Assembly: GCF_014648875.1 (NCBI RefSeq)
Contig: NZ_BMRY01000002.1
Span: 1 to 64,000, forward strand
Direction of reading: 5' to 3'
Length of the DNA: 64,000 nt
Origin: Streptomyces parvus
GTDB taxonomy: Bacteria; Actinomycetota; Actinomycetes; Streptomycetales; Streptomycetaceae
The position numbers were made by a program, and so were the translations under genes. Below, in pieces: positions 24,922 through 33,444 of this stretch; positions within the stretch are counted from its first letter, which is position 1, and every line of letters begins with the position of its first letter. The notes beneath the pieces are model-generated. The model had not been told where the DNA came from. It made no database searches and worked only from the letters and a program-made list of their open reading frames with translations.

Positions 24922-27543
24922 GTGACCGAGAACTCATCGCAGCAGCCAGCCAGCAACCCCGAACTGCCGACCACGTACGCGCCGGCCGATGTAGAGGGGA
25001 AGCTGTACGAGCGCTGGGTAGAGCGTGGTTACTTCGAAGCGGACGAGCACAGCGACAAGCCGCCCTACAGCATCGTCATCCCGCCGCCGAACGTCACCGG
25101 CTCCCTCCACCTGGGCCACGCCTTCGAGCACACCCTGATCGACGCCCTCGTCCGCCGGAAGCGGATGCAGGGCTTCGAGGCGCTGTACCAGCCGGGCATG
25201 GACCACGCCGGTATCGCCACCCAGAACGTCGTCGAGCGCGAGCTCGGCAAGGAGGGCAAGTCCCGCCACGACCTGGGCCGCGAGGCCTTCGTCGAGCGCG
25301 TCTGGCAGTGGAAGAACGAGTCCGGCGGCCAGATCTCCGGCCAGATGCGCCGCCTCGGCGAGGGCGTCGCCTGGTCCCGTGAGCGCTTCACCATGGACGA
25401 GGGCCTCTCCAAGGCCGTCCAGACCGTCTTCAAGCAGATGTACGACGACGGGCTGATCTACCGCGCCGAACGCATCATCAACTGGTGCCCCCGCTGCCTC
25501 ACCGCGATCTCCGACATCGAGGTCGAGTACCAGGAGGACGACGGCGAGCTCGTCTCCATGACGTACGGGGAGGGGGACGAGACCATCGTCGTCGCCACCA
25601 CCCGCGCCGAGACGATGCTCGGCGACACCGCCGTCGCCGTCCACCCCGACGACGAGCGCTACCAGCACCTGATCGGCAAGCAGATCAAGCTGCCGCTGAC
25701 GGACCGCACCATCCCCGTCGTCGCCGACCACCACGTCGACCCGGAGTTCGGCACCGGCGCGGTCAAGGTGACCCCCGCCCACGACCCGAACGACTTCGAG
25801 ATCGGCAACCGTCACGACCTGCCGTTCATCACCGTCCTCGACGAGCGCGCGGTCATCACCGTCCCCGGCCCCTTCGAGGGCCTGGACCGGCTGGAGGCCC
25901 GCTCCGCGATCGTCGCCGCCCTGCGCGCCGAGGGCCGGATCGTCGCCGAGAAGCGCCCCTACGTCCACTCCGTCGGGCACTGCTCGCGCTGCAAGACCAC
26001 CATCGAGCCGCGCCTCTCGCTCCAGTGGTGGGTCAAGGTCGCCCCGCTCGCCGAGGCCGCCGGTGACGCGGTCCGCGACGGCAAGGTCAAGATCCACCCG
26101 CAGGAGATGGAGAAGCGGTACTTCGACTGGGTCGACAACCTCCACGACTGGTGCATCTCGCGCCAGCTCTGGTGGGGCCACCGCATCCCCGTCTGGTACG
26201 GCCCGAACGGCGAGGTCGTCTGCGTCGGACCGGACGACGAGGCGCCCACCGGCGAGGGCTGGACCCAGGACAACGACGTCCTGGACACCTGGTTCTCCTC
26301 CGGCCTGTGGCCCTTCTCCACGCTCGGCTGGCCCGAACGCACCGACAGCCTCGCGAAGTTCTACCCGAACTCCGTCCTGGTCACCGGCTACGACATCCTC
26401 TTCTTCTGGGTCGCCCGGATGATGATGTTCGGCCTGTACGTCAACGACGGCGTTCCGCCGTTCGGCACCATCGTCCTGCACGGCATGGTCCGCGACGAGC
26501 ACGGCAAGAAGATGTCGAAGTCCTTCGGGAACGTCGTCAACCCGCTGGACTGGATGGACAAGTACGGCTCCGACGCCCTGCGCTTCACCCTCGCGCGCGG
26601 CGCCAACCCGGGCACCGACGTCCCGATCGGCGAGGACTGGGTCCAGGGCTCGGCGAAGTTCTCCAACAAGATCTGGAACGCCACCCGCTTCGCCCTGATG
26701 AACGGCGCGACGATCGAGGGCGAGCTGCCCTCGGCCGAGGAGATGTCGGTCACCGACCGCTGGATCCTGTCGCGCCTCAACAAGACGGTCGCGGACGTCG
26801 ACGCGTTCTACGACGACTTCCAGTTCGCCAAGATCAGCGAGGCGCTGCGCCACTTCGCCTGGGACGAGGTCTTCGACTGGTACGTCGAGCTCTCCAAGAC
26901 CACGTTCTTCGCGGGCGGCCGCCCGGCCGAGGTCTCGGGCCGGGTCCTCGGCGAGGTCCTCGACGTGATGCTGCGGCTGCTGCACCCGATCGTCCCGTTC
27001 GTCACGGAGGCGCTGTGGACCGCGCTCACCGGACGCGAGTCGATCGTCATCGCCGAGTGGCCGGCCGACTCCGGCTTCCGTGACGACGCGGCCGAGAAGG
27101 AGATCGAGCTGGTCCAGCAGGTCGTCACCGAGGTCCGCCGCTTCCGCAACGACCAGGGCCTCCAGCCCGGCCAGAAGGTCCCGGCCGAGCTGACCCTGAC
27201 CGGCACGGGGCTCGCCCCGCACGAGGCGGCCATGCGCCAGCTCCTGCGGCTCCAGCCCGCCGGCGACGGCTTCCACGCCACCTCCTCGCTCCCGGTCGCC
27301 GGAGCCACCGTCGCCCTGGACCTGTCCGGCACGATCGACGTGGCGGCCGAGCGCAAGCGCCTCACCAAGGACCTGGAGGCCGCGCAGAAGGAGAAGGCCC
27401 AGGCCACCGGCAAGCTCGGCAACGAGGCCTTCCTGGCCAAGGCCCCGGACAACGTGGTCGACAAGATCCGCGGCCGGCTCGCCAAGGCCGAGGCCGACAT
27501 CGAGCGCATCGGCGCCCAGCTGGCGGCCCTCCCGCAGAGCTGA
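24922..27543 (+). CDS. valS: valyl-tRNA synthetase
   Basis: An 873-residue class I aminoacyl-tRNA synthetase. The ATP-binding HIGH variant is GSLHLGH in [13 protein letters not shown], and the KMSKS loop is [18 protein letters not shown]. The CP1 editing domain lies between ([16 protein letters not shown]). A C-terminal coiled coil with alternating Glu/Lys/Arg ([20 protein letters not shown]) is the known ValRS tRNA-binding arm. It is full length. The GTG at 24922 has no ribosome site and lies 7 bases after a TAAACT, so it may be read as a leaderless message. No T-box-like leader is apparent. Confidence 0.97.
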   Translation: MTENSSQQPASNPELPTTYAPADVEGKLYERWVERGYFEADEHSDKPPYSIVIPPPNVTGSLHLGHAFEHTLIDALVRRKRMQGFEALYQPGMDHAGIATQNVVERELGKEGKSRHDLGREAFVERVWQWKNESGGQISGQMRRLGEGVAWSRERFTMDEGLSKAVQTVFKQMYDDGLIYRAERIINWCPRCLTAISDIEVEYQEDDGELVSMTYGEGDETIVVATTRAETMLGDTAVAVHPDDERYQHLIGKQIKLPLTDRTIPVVADHHVDPEFGTGAVKVTPAHDPNDFEIGNRHDLPFITVLDERAVITVPGPFEGLDRLEARSAIVAALRAEGRIVAEKRPYVHSVGHCSRCKTTIEPRLSLQWWVKVAPLAEAAGDAVRDGKVKIHPQEMEKRYFDWVDNLHDWCISRQLWWGHRIPVWYGPNGEVVCVGPDDEAPTGEGWTQDNDVLDTWFSSGLWPFSTLGWPERTDSLAKFYPNSVLVTGYDILFFWVARMMMFGLYVNDGVPPFGTIVLHGMVRDEHGKKMSKSFGNVVNPLDWMDKYGSDALRFTLARGANPGTDVPIGEDWVQGSAKFSNKIWNATRFALMNGATIEGELPSAEEMSVTDRWILSRLNKTVADVDAFYDDFQFAKISEALRHFAWDEVFDWYVELSKTTFFAGGRPAEVSGRVLGEVLDVMLRLLHPIVPFVTEALWTALTGRESIVIAEWPADSGFRDDAAEKEIELVQQVVTEVRRFRNDQGLQPGQKVPAELTLTGTGLAPHEAAMRQLLRLQPAGDGFHATSSLPVAGATVALDLSGTIDVAAERKRLTKDLEAAQKEKAQATGKLGNEAFLAKAPDNVVDKIRGRLAKAEADIERIGAQLAALPQS

Positions 27544-27563
27544 TCTCCTAGGGGGTGTCTGGC

Positions 27564-27606
27564 CGAAGCCCCCGCGCACCCGACCGACCGGGACGCGGGG
27601 GCTTCG
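27564..27606 (+). terminator. valS terminator
   Basis: A perfect 13-bp stem (CGAAGCCCCCGCG at 27564-27576 with its complement at 27594-27606), 20 bases after the valS stop. Confidence 0.7.
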
Positions 27607-27662
27607 CCGCACCGGTCGCCGACAGTTCGCCGGGCGCTGCGCGCGTTGTCGGTGCCCATCCG

Positions 27663-27668
27663 TAGACT
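27663..27668 (+). promoter_or_regulatory. candidate -10 for a leaderless folC transcript
   Basis: TAGACT, a near-consensus Streptomyces -10, ends 7 bases before the folC GTG at 27676. This is the same geometry as valS. Confidence 0.5.
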
Positions 27669-27675
27669 GGGGCCC

Positions 27676-29196
27676 GTGAGTGAGCCCCGCCCAGACCGGC
27701 ACGACGCGTCCGATCCCGACGACACCTTCGAGGAGATCGTCGACGAGGCGACCCAGCGCGACCCCGACCTGGCGGTGATCGAGGCCGGGAGCCGCACGCT
27801 GCGCGCCCACTCGGGTCAGCCGCAGGGCGAAGCGGTCCCCGCCCGCCCGGCCGACCCCGAGACCGACAAGGCACTGCGCGCCGTGGAGCAGGAGCTCGCC
27901 GGACGCTGGGGCGAGACCAAGCTGGAGCCCTCCGTCACGCGCATCGCCGCCCTGATGGACGTCCTCGGCGAGCCGCAGCGCGCCTACCCCTCGATCCACA
28001 TCACGGGGACCAACGGCAAGACCTCCACGGCCCGCATGATCGAGGCCCTCCTCAACGCCTTCGAACTGCGCACCGGCCGCTACACCTCCCCGCACGTCCA
28101 GACGATCACCGAGCGGATCAGCCTCGACGGCTCGCCGATCGCGGCCGAGCGGTTCATCGAGACGTACGAGGACATCAAGCCGTACGTCGAGATGGTCGAC
28201 GCCCAGCAGCCCTACCGACTCTCCTTCTTCGAGGTCCTCACCGGCATGGCGTACGCGGCCTTCGCCGACGCCCCCGTCGACGTGGCGGTCGTCGAGGTCG
28301 GCATGGGCGGCACGTGGGACGCGACGAACGTCATCGACTCCACGGTCGCCGTCGTCACCCCGATCTCGCTGGACCACACGGACCGGCTCGGCACCACGCC
28401 CGCCGAGATCGCCGGCGAGAAGTCCGGGATCATCAAGGAGGGCGCCACGGTCATCCTGGCGCAGCAGCCGGTGGACGCCGCGCAGGTGATGCTGAAGAAG
28501 GCCGTCGAGGTCGACGCCACCGTGGCCCGCGAGGGCATGGAGTTCGGCGTGACCTCCCGCGAGATCGCGGTCGGCGGCCAGCTCGTCACCCTGCGGGGTC
28601 TGGGCGGGGAGTACGAGGAGATCTTCCTTCCGCTCTACGGCGCCCACCAGGCGCACAACGCGGCCGTCGCGCTCGCCGCCGTCGAGGCGTTCTTCGGCAT
28701 CGGCGCCGAGCAGGCCCGCTCCCTCGACATCGACGCCATCCGCAAGGCGTTCGCCTCGGTGCTCTCGCCGGGCCGCCTGGAGGTCGTGCGCTCCAGCCCG
28801 ACCGTCGTCCTGGACGCCGCGCACAACCCCGCGGGAGCCAAGGCGACGGCGGACGGCATCTCCGAGGCCTTCAGCTTCTCCCGGCTGATCGGTGTCGTCG
28901 GCACGAGCGACGACAAGGACGTCCGCGGGCTCCTGGAGGCCTTCGAGCCGATCTTCGCCGAGATCGTCGTCACGCAGAACTCCACCCCGCGCGCGATGGA
29001 CGCGGACGCGCTGGCCGCGATCGCCGTCGAGGTCTTCGGCGACGACCGGGTCCAGGTGGAGCCGCGCCTCGACGACGCCCTGGAGGCGGCGATCACGCTG
29101 GCCGAGGAGGAGGACGAGTACGCGGGCGCCGGGGTGCTGGTGACCGGATCCGTGATCACGGTCGGCGAAGCCCGGCTGCTGCTGGGAAGGGGCTGA
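27676..29196 (+). CDS. folC: bifunctional folylpolyglutamate/dihydrofolate synthase
   Basis: A 506-residue Mur-ligase-fold enzyme that adds glutamate to folates (and to dihydropteroate). The P-loop is HITGTNGKTSTARMIE and the omega-loop region is YTSPHVQTITERI. Further motifs are GMGGTWDATNVID, SLDHTDRLG and the C-terminal LDAAHNPAGA. An acidic N-terminal extension of about 75 residues precedes the fold, longer than in E. coli. The GTG at 27676 is preferred because of the TAGACT -10 seven bases upstream and the lack of a ribosome site elsewhere. It is 7 bases from the next gene. Confidence 0.95.
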   Translation: MSEPRPDRHDASDPDDTFEEIVDEATQRDPDLAVIEAGSRTLRAHSGQPQGEAVPARPADPETDKALRAVEQELAGRWGETKLEPSVTRIAALMDVLGEPQRAYPSIHITGTNGKTSTARMIEALLNAFELRTGRYTSPHVQTITERISLDGSPIAAERFIETYEDIKPYVEMVDAQQPYRLSFFEVLTGMAYAAFADAPVDVAVVEVGMGGTWDATNVIDSTVAVVTPISLDHTDRLGTTPAEIAGEKSGIIKEGATVILAQQPVDAAQVMLKKAVEVDATVAREGMEFGVTSREIAVGGQLVTLRGLGGEYEEIFLPLYGAHQAHNAAVALAAVEAFFGIGAEQARSLDIDAIRKAFASVLSPGRLEVVRSSPTVVLDAAHNPAGAKATADGISEAFSFSRLIGVVGTSDDKDVRGLLEAFEPIFAEIVVTQNSTPRAMDADALAAIAVEVFGDDRVQVEPRLDDALEAAITLAEEEDEYAGAGVLVTGSVITVGEARLLLGRG

Positions 29197-29203
29197 GAGA
29201 GGG

Positions 29204-29557
29204 ATGCGGACGCTCTGCGCCTCGACGCTCATCGGCGAGTTCTTCGTCATCGGCTTCGCCGGTCTCGTCGCGATGAAGCTGGACGACGCCTCCATGACCG
29301 TGGTCTGGACGGTGTGCGGCATCGGCATGGCCCTCTCCGTGCTGCTGTGCGGAATGATCACCCGGCCCGGCGGCATCCAGCTCGGCTGGGCGCTCCAGGT
29401 CGCGCTGGTCCTCAGCGGGTTCGTGGTCCCGATGATGTTCATCCTGGGTCTCGCCTTCGGCGGGCTGTGGTGGGCCTCGATCCACTACGGCCGCAAGATC
29501 GACGAGGCGAAGGCGCGCTGGGCCGCCCAGCAGGAGGCCGAAGAGGCCACGGCCTGA
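29204..29557 (+). CDS. DUF4233 small membrane protein
   Basis: A 117-residue protein with four hydrophobic segments (STLIGEFFVIGFAGLVAM; TVVWTVCGIGMALSVLLCG; LGWALQVALVLSGFVVP; MMFILGLAFGGLWWASI) and a charged, alanine-rich cytoplasmic tail (KIDEAKARWAAQQEAEEATA). It fits the DUF4233 family, which sits directly after folC in actinobacteria. The function is unknown. The ATG at 29204 follows the folC stop by 7 bases with GAGAGAGG between, so the two are co-translated. Confidence 0.85.
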   Translation: MRTLCASTLIGEFFVIGFAGLVAMKLDDASMTVVWTVCGIGMALSVLLCGMITRPGGIQLGWALQVALVLSGFVVPMMFILGLAFGGLWWASIHYGRKIDEAKARWAAQQEAEEATA

Positions 29558-29716
29558 GCATCCCCGGCGGTGTCCGACACGCCCGCCTCCGCCCCGGGTT
29601 CCGGCGGAATCGGGGCCCGAAGGTGACCCAGGGTGAACCCGGGCGTGGATCCGTTCCCGTACCCCTGTAATGTCGCCTCACCGCACCCGTATGCCTGGCC
29701 TTGCAAGGAGCCGTAC

Positions 29717-30130
29717 ATGACTCAGCGCACTCTCGTCCTGCTCAAGCCCGACGCGGTCCGCCGTGGCCTGATCGGCGAGATCGTCGGCCGCATCGAGCGC
29801 AAGGCGAACTGGCGGATCACCGCGCTGGAGCTGCGCACCCTGGACCACGAGACGCTGGAGCAGCACTACGGCGAGCACAAGGGCCGCCCGTTCTACGAGC
29901 CGCTCATGGAGTTCATGGCCTCTGGCCCCGTCGTCGCCCTGGTGGCCGAGGGCGAGCGGGTCATCGAGGGCGTCCGCGCCCTGGCCGGCCCCACCGACCC
30001 GATCGCCGCCGCGCCCGGGTCCATCCGTGGTGACTTCGGCACGATCACCCGGGAGAACCTGATCCACGCCTCGGACTCGGAGGAGTCCGCAGAGCGAGAA
30101 CTGAAGCTTTTCTTTCCGGGACTTTCCTGA
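29717..30130 (+). CDS. ndk: nucleoside diphosphate kinase
   Basis: A 137-residue enzyme transferring the gamma-phosphate between nucleoside triphosphates and diphosphates. Family motifs are TLVLLKPDAVRRG and the active-site histidine in NLIHASDSEESAERE. It is full length. AAGGAG lies 6 bases upstream of the ATG at 29717, and TAATGT at about 29668 may be its -10. A strong terminator follows, so it is probably monocistronic. Confidence 0.97.
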   Translation: MTQRTLVLLKPDAVRRGLIGEIVGRIERKANWRITALELRTLDHETLEQHYGEHKGRPFYEPLMEFMASGPVVALVAEGERVIEGVRALAGPTDPIAAAPGSIRGDFGTITRENLIHASDSEESAERELKLFFPGLS

Positions 30131-30157
30131 CTCGATCGGCCAAACAGCGCTGTAGGC

Positions 30158-30189
30158 GAGGGGCGACCGAAGTAATTCGGTCGCCCCTC
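30158..30189 (+). terminator. ndk terminator
   Basis: A perfect 14-bp stem (30158-30171 with 30176-30189) closed by a GTAA tetraloop, 28 bases after the stop. Confidence 0.8.
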
Positions 30190-30418
30190 CGCATAGGGTT
30201 TGGGATCGCGGGAACGCATCCCTCCGACGTAACGTCACCTTGGGTAGAACGGCCACCCGTTCCGCTCACAAAGGCGAAGGACCCTCGCGCTGTGTCCGTG
30301 CATACGGCACTACGATGGAAGCTTCCACGCCCGCAGCGCCAACCTCGCCTACCAGAACAAGCCATCTTCGCTACCTGGGAAGGCCCGACGCATCCTCATG
30401 GGGAACAAGGGGAACTCA

Positions 30419-31438
30419 ATGTCGTTCATCGGCCGTGACATGGCTATCGACCTCGGGACTGCCAACACGCTGGTGTACGTCAGGGGGCGCGGCATCGTTC
30501 TGAACGAGCCGTCCGTCGTGGCCATCAACACCAACACCGGCGGAATTCTGGCGGTCGGCTCCGAGGCCAAGAAGATGATCGGGCGCACGCCGGGCAACAT
30601 CGTTGCCGTGCGGCCCCTGAAGGACGGCGTGATCGCCGACTTCGAGATCACCGAGCGGATGCTCCGCTACTTCATCCTCAAGATCCACAAGCGTCGCTAT
30701 CTCGCCCGCCCCCGGGTCGTCGTCTGTGTGCCCTCCGGTATCACCGGGGTCGAGCGCCGCGCCGTCATCGAGGCGTCCACGCAGGCCGGCGCGCGCCAGG
30801 TGCACATCATCGAGGAGCCCATGGCCGCGGCCATCGGCTCCGGTCTGCCGGTCCACGAGGCCACCGGCAACATGGTCGTGGACATCGGCGGCGGCACCAC
30901 CGAGGTCGCCGTGATCTCGCTCGGCGGAATCGTCACTGCCCAGTCGATCCGGACCGCCGGTGACGAACTGGACAACGCGATCATCCAGCACATCAAGAAG
31001 GAGTACTCGCTCCTCCTCGGTGAGCGGACCGCCGAACAGATCAAGATCACCATCGGTTCGGCGTACGACCTGGACAAGGACGAGCACACCGAGATCCGCG
31101 GCCGCGACCTGGTCTCCGGGCTGCCGAAGACGGTCGTCATCTCGGCCGCCGAGGTCCGCAAGGCCATCGAGGAGCCGGTCAACGCGATCGTCGACGCCGT
31201 GAAGACGACGCTCGACAAGTGCCCGCCCGAGCTGTCCGGCGACGTCATGGACCGCGGCATCGTCCTCACCGGCGGCGGCGCGCTGCTGCGCGGTCTGGAC
31301 GAACGGCTGCGCCACGAGACGGGCATGCCGATCCACATCGCCGAGGACCCGCTGGACTCGGTGGCGCTCGGCTCCGGCAAGTGCGTCGAGGAGTTCGAGG
31401 CGCTCCAGCAGGTGCTGGACGCCCAGCCCCGCCGCTAG
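30419..31438 (+). CDS. mreB: rod-shape-determining actin homologue MreB
   Basis: A 339-residue bacterial actin. Phosphate-1 loop [19 protein letters not shown], phosphate-2 [18 protein letters not shown] and adenosine motif [18 protein letters not shown] are all intact, with the connect motifs between. In Streptomyces MreB is needed for spore-wall synthesis rather than vegetative growth. I prefer the ATG at 30419 because AAGGGG is 8 bases upstream; an ATG at 30398 is in frame. It is first in the mre-pbp2-rodA cluster, with 182 bases before mreC that may hold a second promoter. Confidence 0.96.
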   Translation: MSFIGRDMAIDLGTANTLVYVRGRGIVLNEPSVVAINTNTGGILAVGSEAKKMIGRTPGNIVAVRPLKDGVIADFEITERMLRYFILKIHKRRYLARPRVVVCVPSGITGVERRAVIEASTQAGARQVHIIEEPMAAAIGSGLPVHEATGNMVVDIGGGTTEVAVISLGGIVTAQSIRTAGDELDNAIIQHIKKEYSLLLGERTAEQIKITIGSAYDLDKDEHTEIRGRDLVSGLPKTVVISAAEVRKAIEEPVNAIVDAVKTTLDKCPPELSGDVMDRGIVLTGGGALLRGLDERLRHETGMPIHIAEDPLDSVALGSGKCVEEFEALQQVLDAQPRR

Positions 31439-31620
31439 AGGTGCGCGGTTTCCGCGGGACACACCCGATCCGGCGAGCGGACGCACCCGCTCCGGTCGCC
31501 GGATCGTTGATATAGATCGTTGCTGTACACGTACTGGAGCGGGGACACCTCCGACCGGTACCCCGTACGGAGACGTACACAGGCACGAATATTCCGACGA
31601 GGAAGGCACGGCCGCCGCAC

Positions 31621-32670
31621 GTGAGGGACACACGAGAGAGCCGGCTGCTCCTGGTGCTCTTGATCGCCATCGCATTCGCCCTGATCACGGTGGATATCCG
31701 AGGCGGCGAGGGGTCACCGGTCGACGGCGCGCGGCAGGCCGCGGCCACCGTCTTCGGACCGGTCGAGAACGGCGTCGCGGCAGCGGTCGACCCGGTGGGC
31801 AACGCCATAGGGGCGGTCAGGGACTCCGGCAACCGGCACGACCGGATCGCCACCCTGGAGAAGGAGAACGCGGCGCTGAAGGCCAAGCTCGGCAGCGACG
31901 ACCGCACCAACAGCCGGGTCCGCCAGCTCGACGCCATGCTGAAGAAGGCGGGCGCCGGACAGTACGGCATCAAGGGCGCCGAGGTCATCGCCATAGGAGC
32001 GGCCCAGGGCTTCTCCTGGACGGTCACCATCGACGCCGGCTCCGACGACGGCATCCGGCGCGACATGACCGTGCTCAACGGGGAAGGGCTGGTCGGCCGG
32101 GTCACCACCGTCGGCCCGAGCACCGCGACGGTCCTGCTCGCCAACGACCCCGACTTCACCGTCGGCACCCGCATGGAGAAGACCGACGAGCTCGGCTTCG
32201 CCACCGGCCAGGGCTCGCGCCCGCTGTCGGTGCAGTTCCTCAACGGCAAGGCCAAGGTGAAGGCCGGCGACCGGCTGGTGACCTTCGGCTCCAGCAAGGA
32301 CAAGCCGTTCGTGCCCGGCGTCCCGGTCGGCGAGGTCGTCCGCGTCGACCCGTCCGGCGGCGCACTGACCCGCACGGTCTATGTGAAGCCGTACGTCGGG
32401 TTCACCAAGCTCGACATCGTCGGCGTCGTCGTCCAGGCCCCCCGCCAGGACCCGCGCGACACGGTCCTGCCCAAGCAGCCCGCCAAGACGAAGCCGAAGC
32501 CGACCCCCACGGTCACCGTCACGGTCCAGCCCAACGGCGACCTGGTGGACGGCTCCGGCAAGGTCGTCGGCAACATCAACGAACAGCCGGGCGGCGGCGA
32601 CGCCGCCGGTGACGCGGCAGGCAACCAGCAGGGCAACGCCCAGCAACCCGACGACCAGGGGCAGGGCTGA
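31621..32670 (+). CDS. mreC: rod-shape-determining protein MreC
   Basis: A 349-residue bitopic protein: short N-terminus, one TM (LLLVLLIAIAFALITVD), a coiled coil at about residues 72-110 (ATLEKENAALKAKL), and the beta-barrel MreC domain (GFSWTVTIDAGSDDGIRRDM, VTTVGPSTATVLLANDPDF). It ends with a Pro/Lys/Thr and Gly/Gln-rich tail. It connects the cytoskeleton with periplasmic wall synthases. The GTG at 31621 has GAGGAAGG about 18 bases upstream, slightly far. A direct repeat GATCGTTG-ATATA-GATCGTTG at 31502-31522 lies upstream. mreD starts 5 bases after the stop. Confidence 0.95.
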   Translation: MRDTRESRLLLVLLIAIAFALITVDIRGGEGSPVDGARQAAATVFGPVENGVAAAVDPVGNAIGAVRDSGNRHDRIATLEKENAALKAKLGSDDRTNSRVRQLDAMLKKAGAGQYGIKGAEVIAIGAAQGFSWTVTIDAGSDDGIRRDMTVLNGEGLVGRVTTVGPSTATVLLANDPDFTVGTRMEKTDELGFATGQGSRPLSVQFLNGKAKVKAGDRLVTFGSSKDKPFVPGVPVGEVVRVDPSGGALTRTVYVKPYVGFTKLDIVGVVVQAPRQDPRDTVLPKQPAKTKPKPTPTVTVTVQPNGDLVDGSGKVVGNINEQPGGGDAAGDAAGNQQGNAQQPDDQGQG

Positions 32671-32675
32671 TCCCC

Positions 32676-33341
32676 ATGCGCATCAACCGGACTCTGCTCT
32701 CCACCGCCCTGGTCGTGGTCGCCCTGGTCATCCAGGTCTCCGTCCTCGCCCGCCTCCAGCTCCCCGGCGCGGTCCCGGACCTGTTGCTGCTCACGGTCCT
32801 CGGACTCGCCTTCGTATACGGGCCGGTCAGCGGCTCCCTCATCGGCTTCGGCGCGGGCCTCCTCGCGGACCTCGCGCCGCCCGCCGACCACGCCGCCGGA
32901 CGCTACGCCCTGGTGCTCTGCGTCATCGGCTACCTCGCGGGCATGATCCGGCCGGAGAACGGGCAGCTGAAGTCGGCCTTCGCCCCGATGGCCGTGGTCG
33001 TCGCCGCCGCGATCGGCTCGACCCTGCTGTACGCGGGCGTCGGCGCGCTCGTCGGCGACACCGCCGCCCGCCATGTGGGCCTGGGCAGCCTGCTGTTCAC
33101 GGCCGCGGTCTACGACCTGCTGCTGGCGCCCTTCACCGTGCCGCTCATCATGGCGCTCGCCAGACGCACCGAGAACGACCCGCTCGCCGAGGCCTCCTCC
33201 GGTTCCAACGACGTCGCCGCCGGCTGGCTCGCCTCGGGCACCGGTCTGCGGATCGGCAACCAGCGCGGCGGCCTGCGGGCCAAGGCGGCCCGCAACCGGG
33301 CCGCCCGCGCGGGCCGGATCAAGGGGGTCAAGCGACTGTGA
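32676..33341 (+). CDS. mreD: rod-shape-determining protein MreD
   Basis: A 221-residue integral membrane protein with five or six hydrophobic segments (LLSTALVVVALVIQVSVLA, VPDLLLLTVLGLAFVYGPV, GFGAGLLADLAPPADHAAG, ALVLCVIGYLAG, AVVVAAAIGSTLLYAGVGAL). The loop GFGAGLLADL is the MreD hallmark. The basic C-terminus (AKAARNRAARAGRIKGVKRL) is cytoplasmic. It acts with MreC and the RodA-PBP2 synthase. Its stop codon overlaps a GTG by GTGA, opening a chain of two mini-ORFs before pbp2. Confidence 0.94.
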   Translation: MRINRTLLSTALVVVALVIQVSVLARLQLPGAVPDLLLLTVLGLAFVYGPVSGSLIGFGAGLLADLAPPADHAAGRYALVLCVIGYLAGMIRPENGQLKSAFAPMAVVVAAAIGSTLLYAGVGALVGDTAARHVGLGSLLFTAAVYDLLLAPFTVPLIMALARRTENDPLAEASSGSNDVAAGWLASGTGLRIGNQRGGLRAKAARNRAARAGRIKGVKRL

Positions 33342-33379
33342 AGCCGTACGTGACCGAGGGGGCCGGGGGCACCGCGTGA
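33338..33379 (+). CDS. mini-ORF 1 between mreD and pbp2 (13 codons)
   Basis: A GTG overlapping the mreD stop (GTGA) opens MKPYVTEGAGGTA and ends in a TGA that itself overlaps the GTG of the next mini-ORF. It is too short for a domain. Its likely role, if real, is to carry terminating ribosomes toward pbp2 (translational coupling) rather than to make a functional peptide. Confidence 0.35.
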   Translation: MKPYVTEGAGGTA

Positions 33380-33444
33380 GGCTGTATCTCCCGGGGGACG
33401 ACCCCCGTACCCCCAGCCGGACCACCACCGGGGGCACCCAGTGA
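33376..33444 (+). CDS. mini-ORF 2 between mreD and pbp2 (22 codons)
   Basis: A GTG overlapping the stop of mini-ORF 1 opens a 22-residue peptide beginning MRLYLPGDDP and ending TTGGTQ. Its TGA overlaps the pbp2 GTG by GTGA. With the mreD junction this makes three consecutive 4-base overlaps. Nothing in the peptide resembles a known domain. Confidence 0.35.
   Translation: MRLYLPGDDPRTPSRTTTGGTQ

Noticed and set aside
24934..29442. A 1502-codon open frame on the minus strand across valS and folC
   Set aside because: It is the GC-bias mirror of two conserved plus-strand genes. Its translation is low-complexity Arg/Gly/Asp/Val with no family motif.
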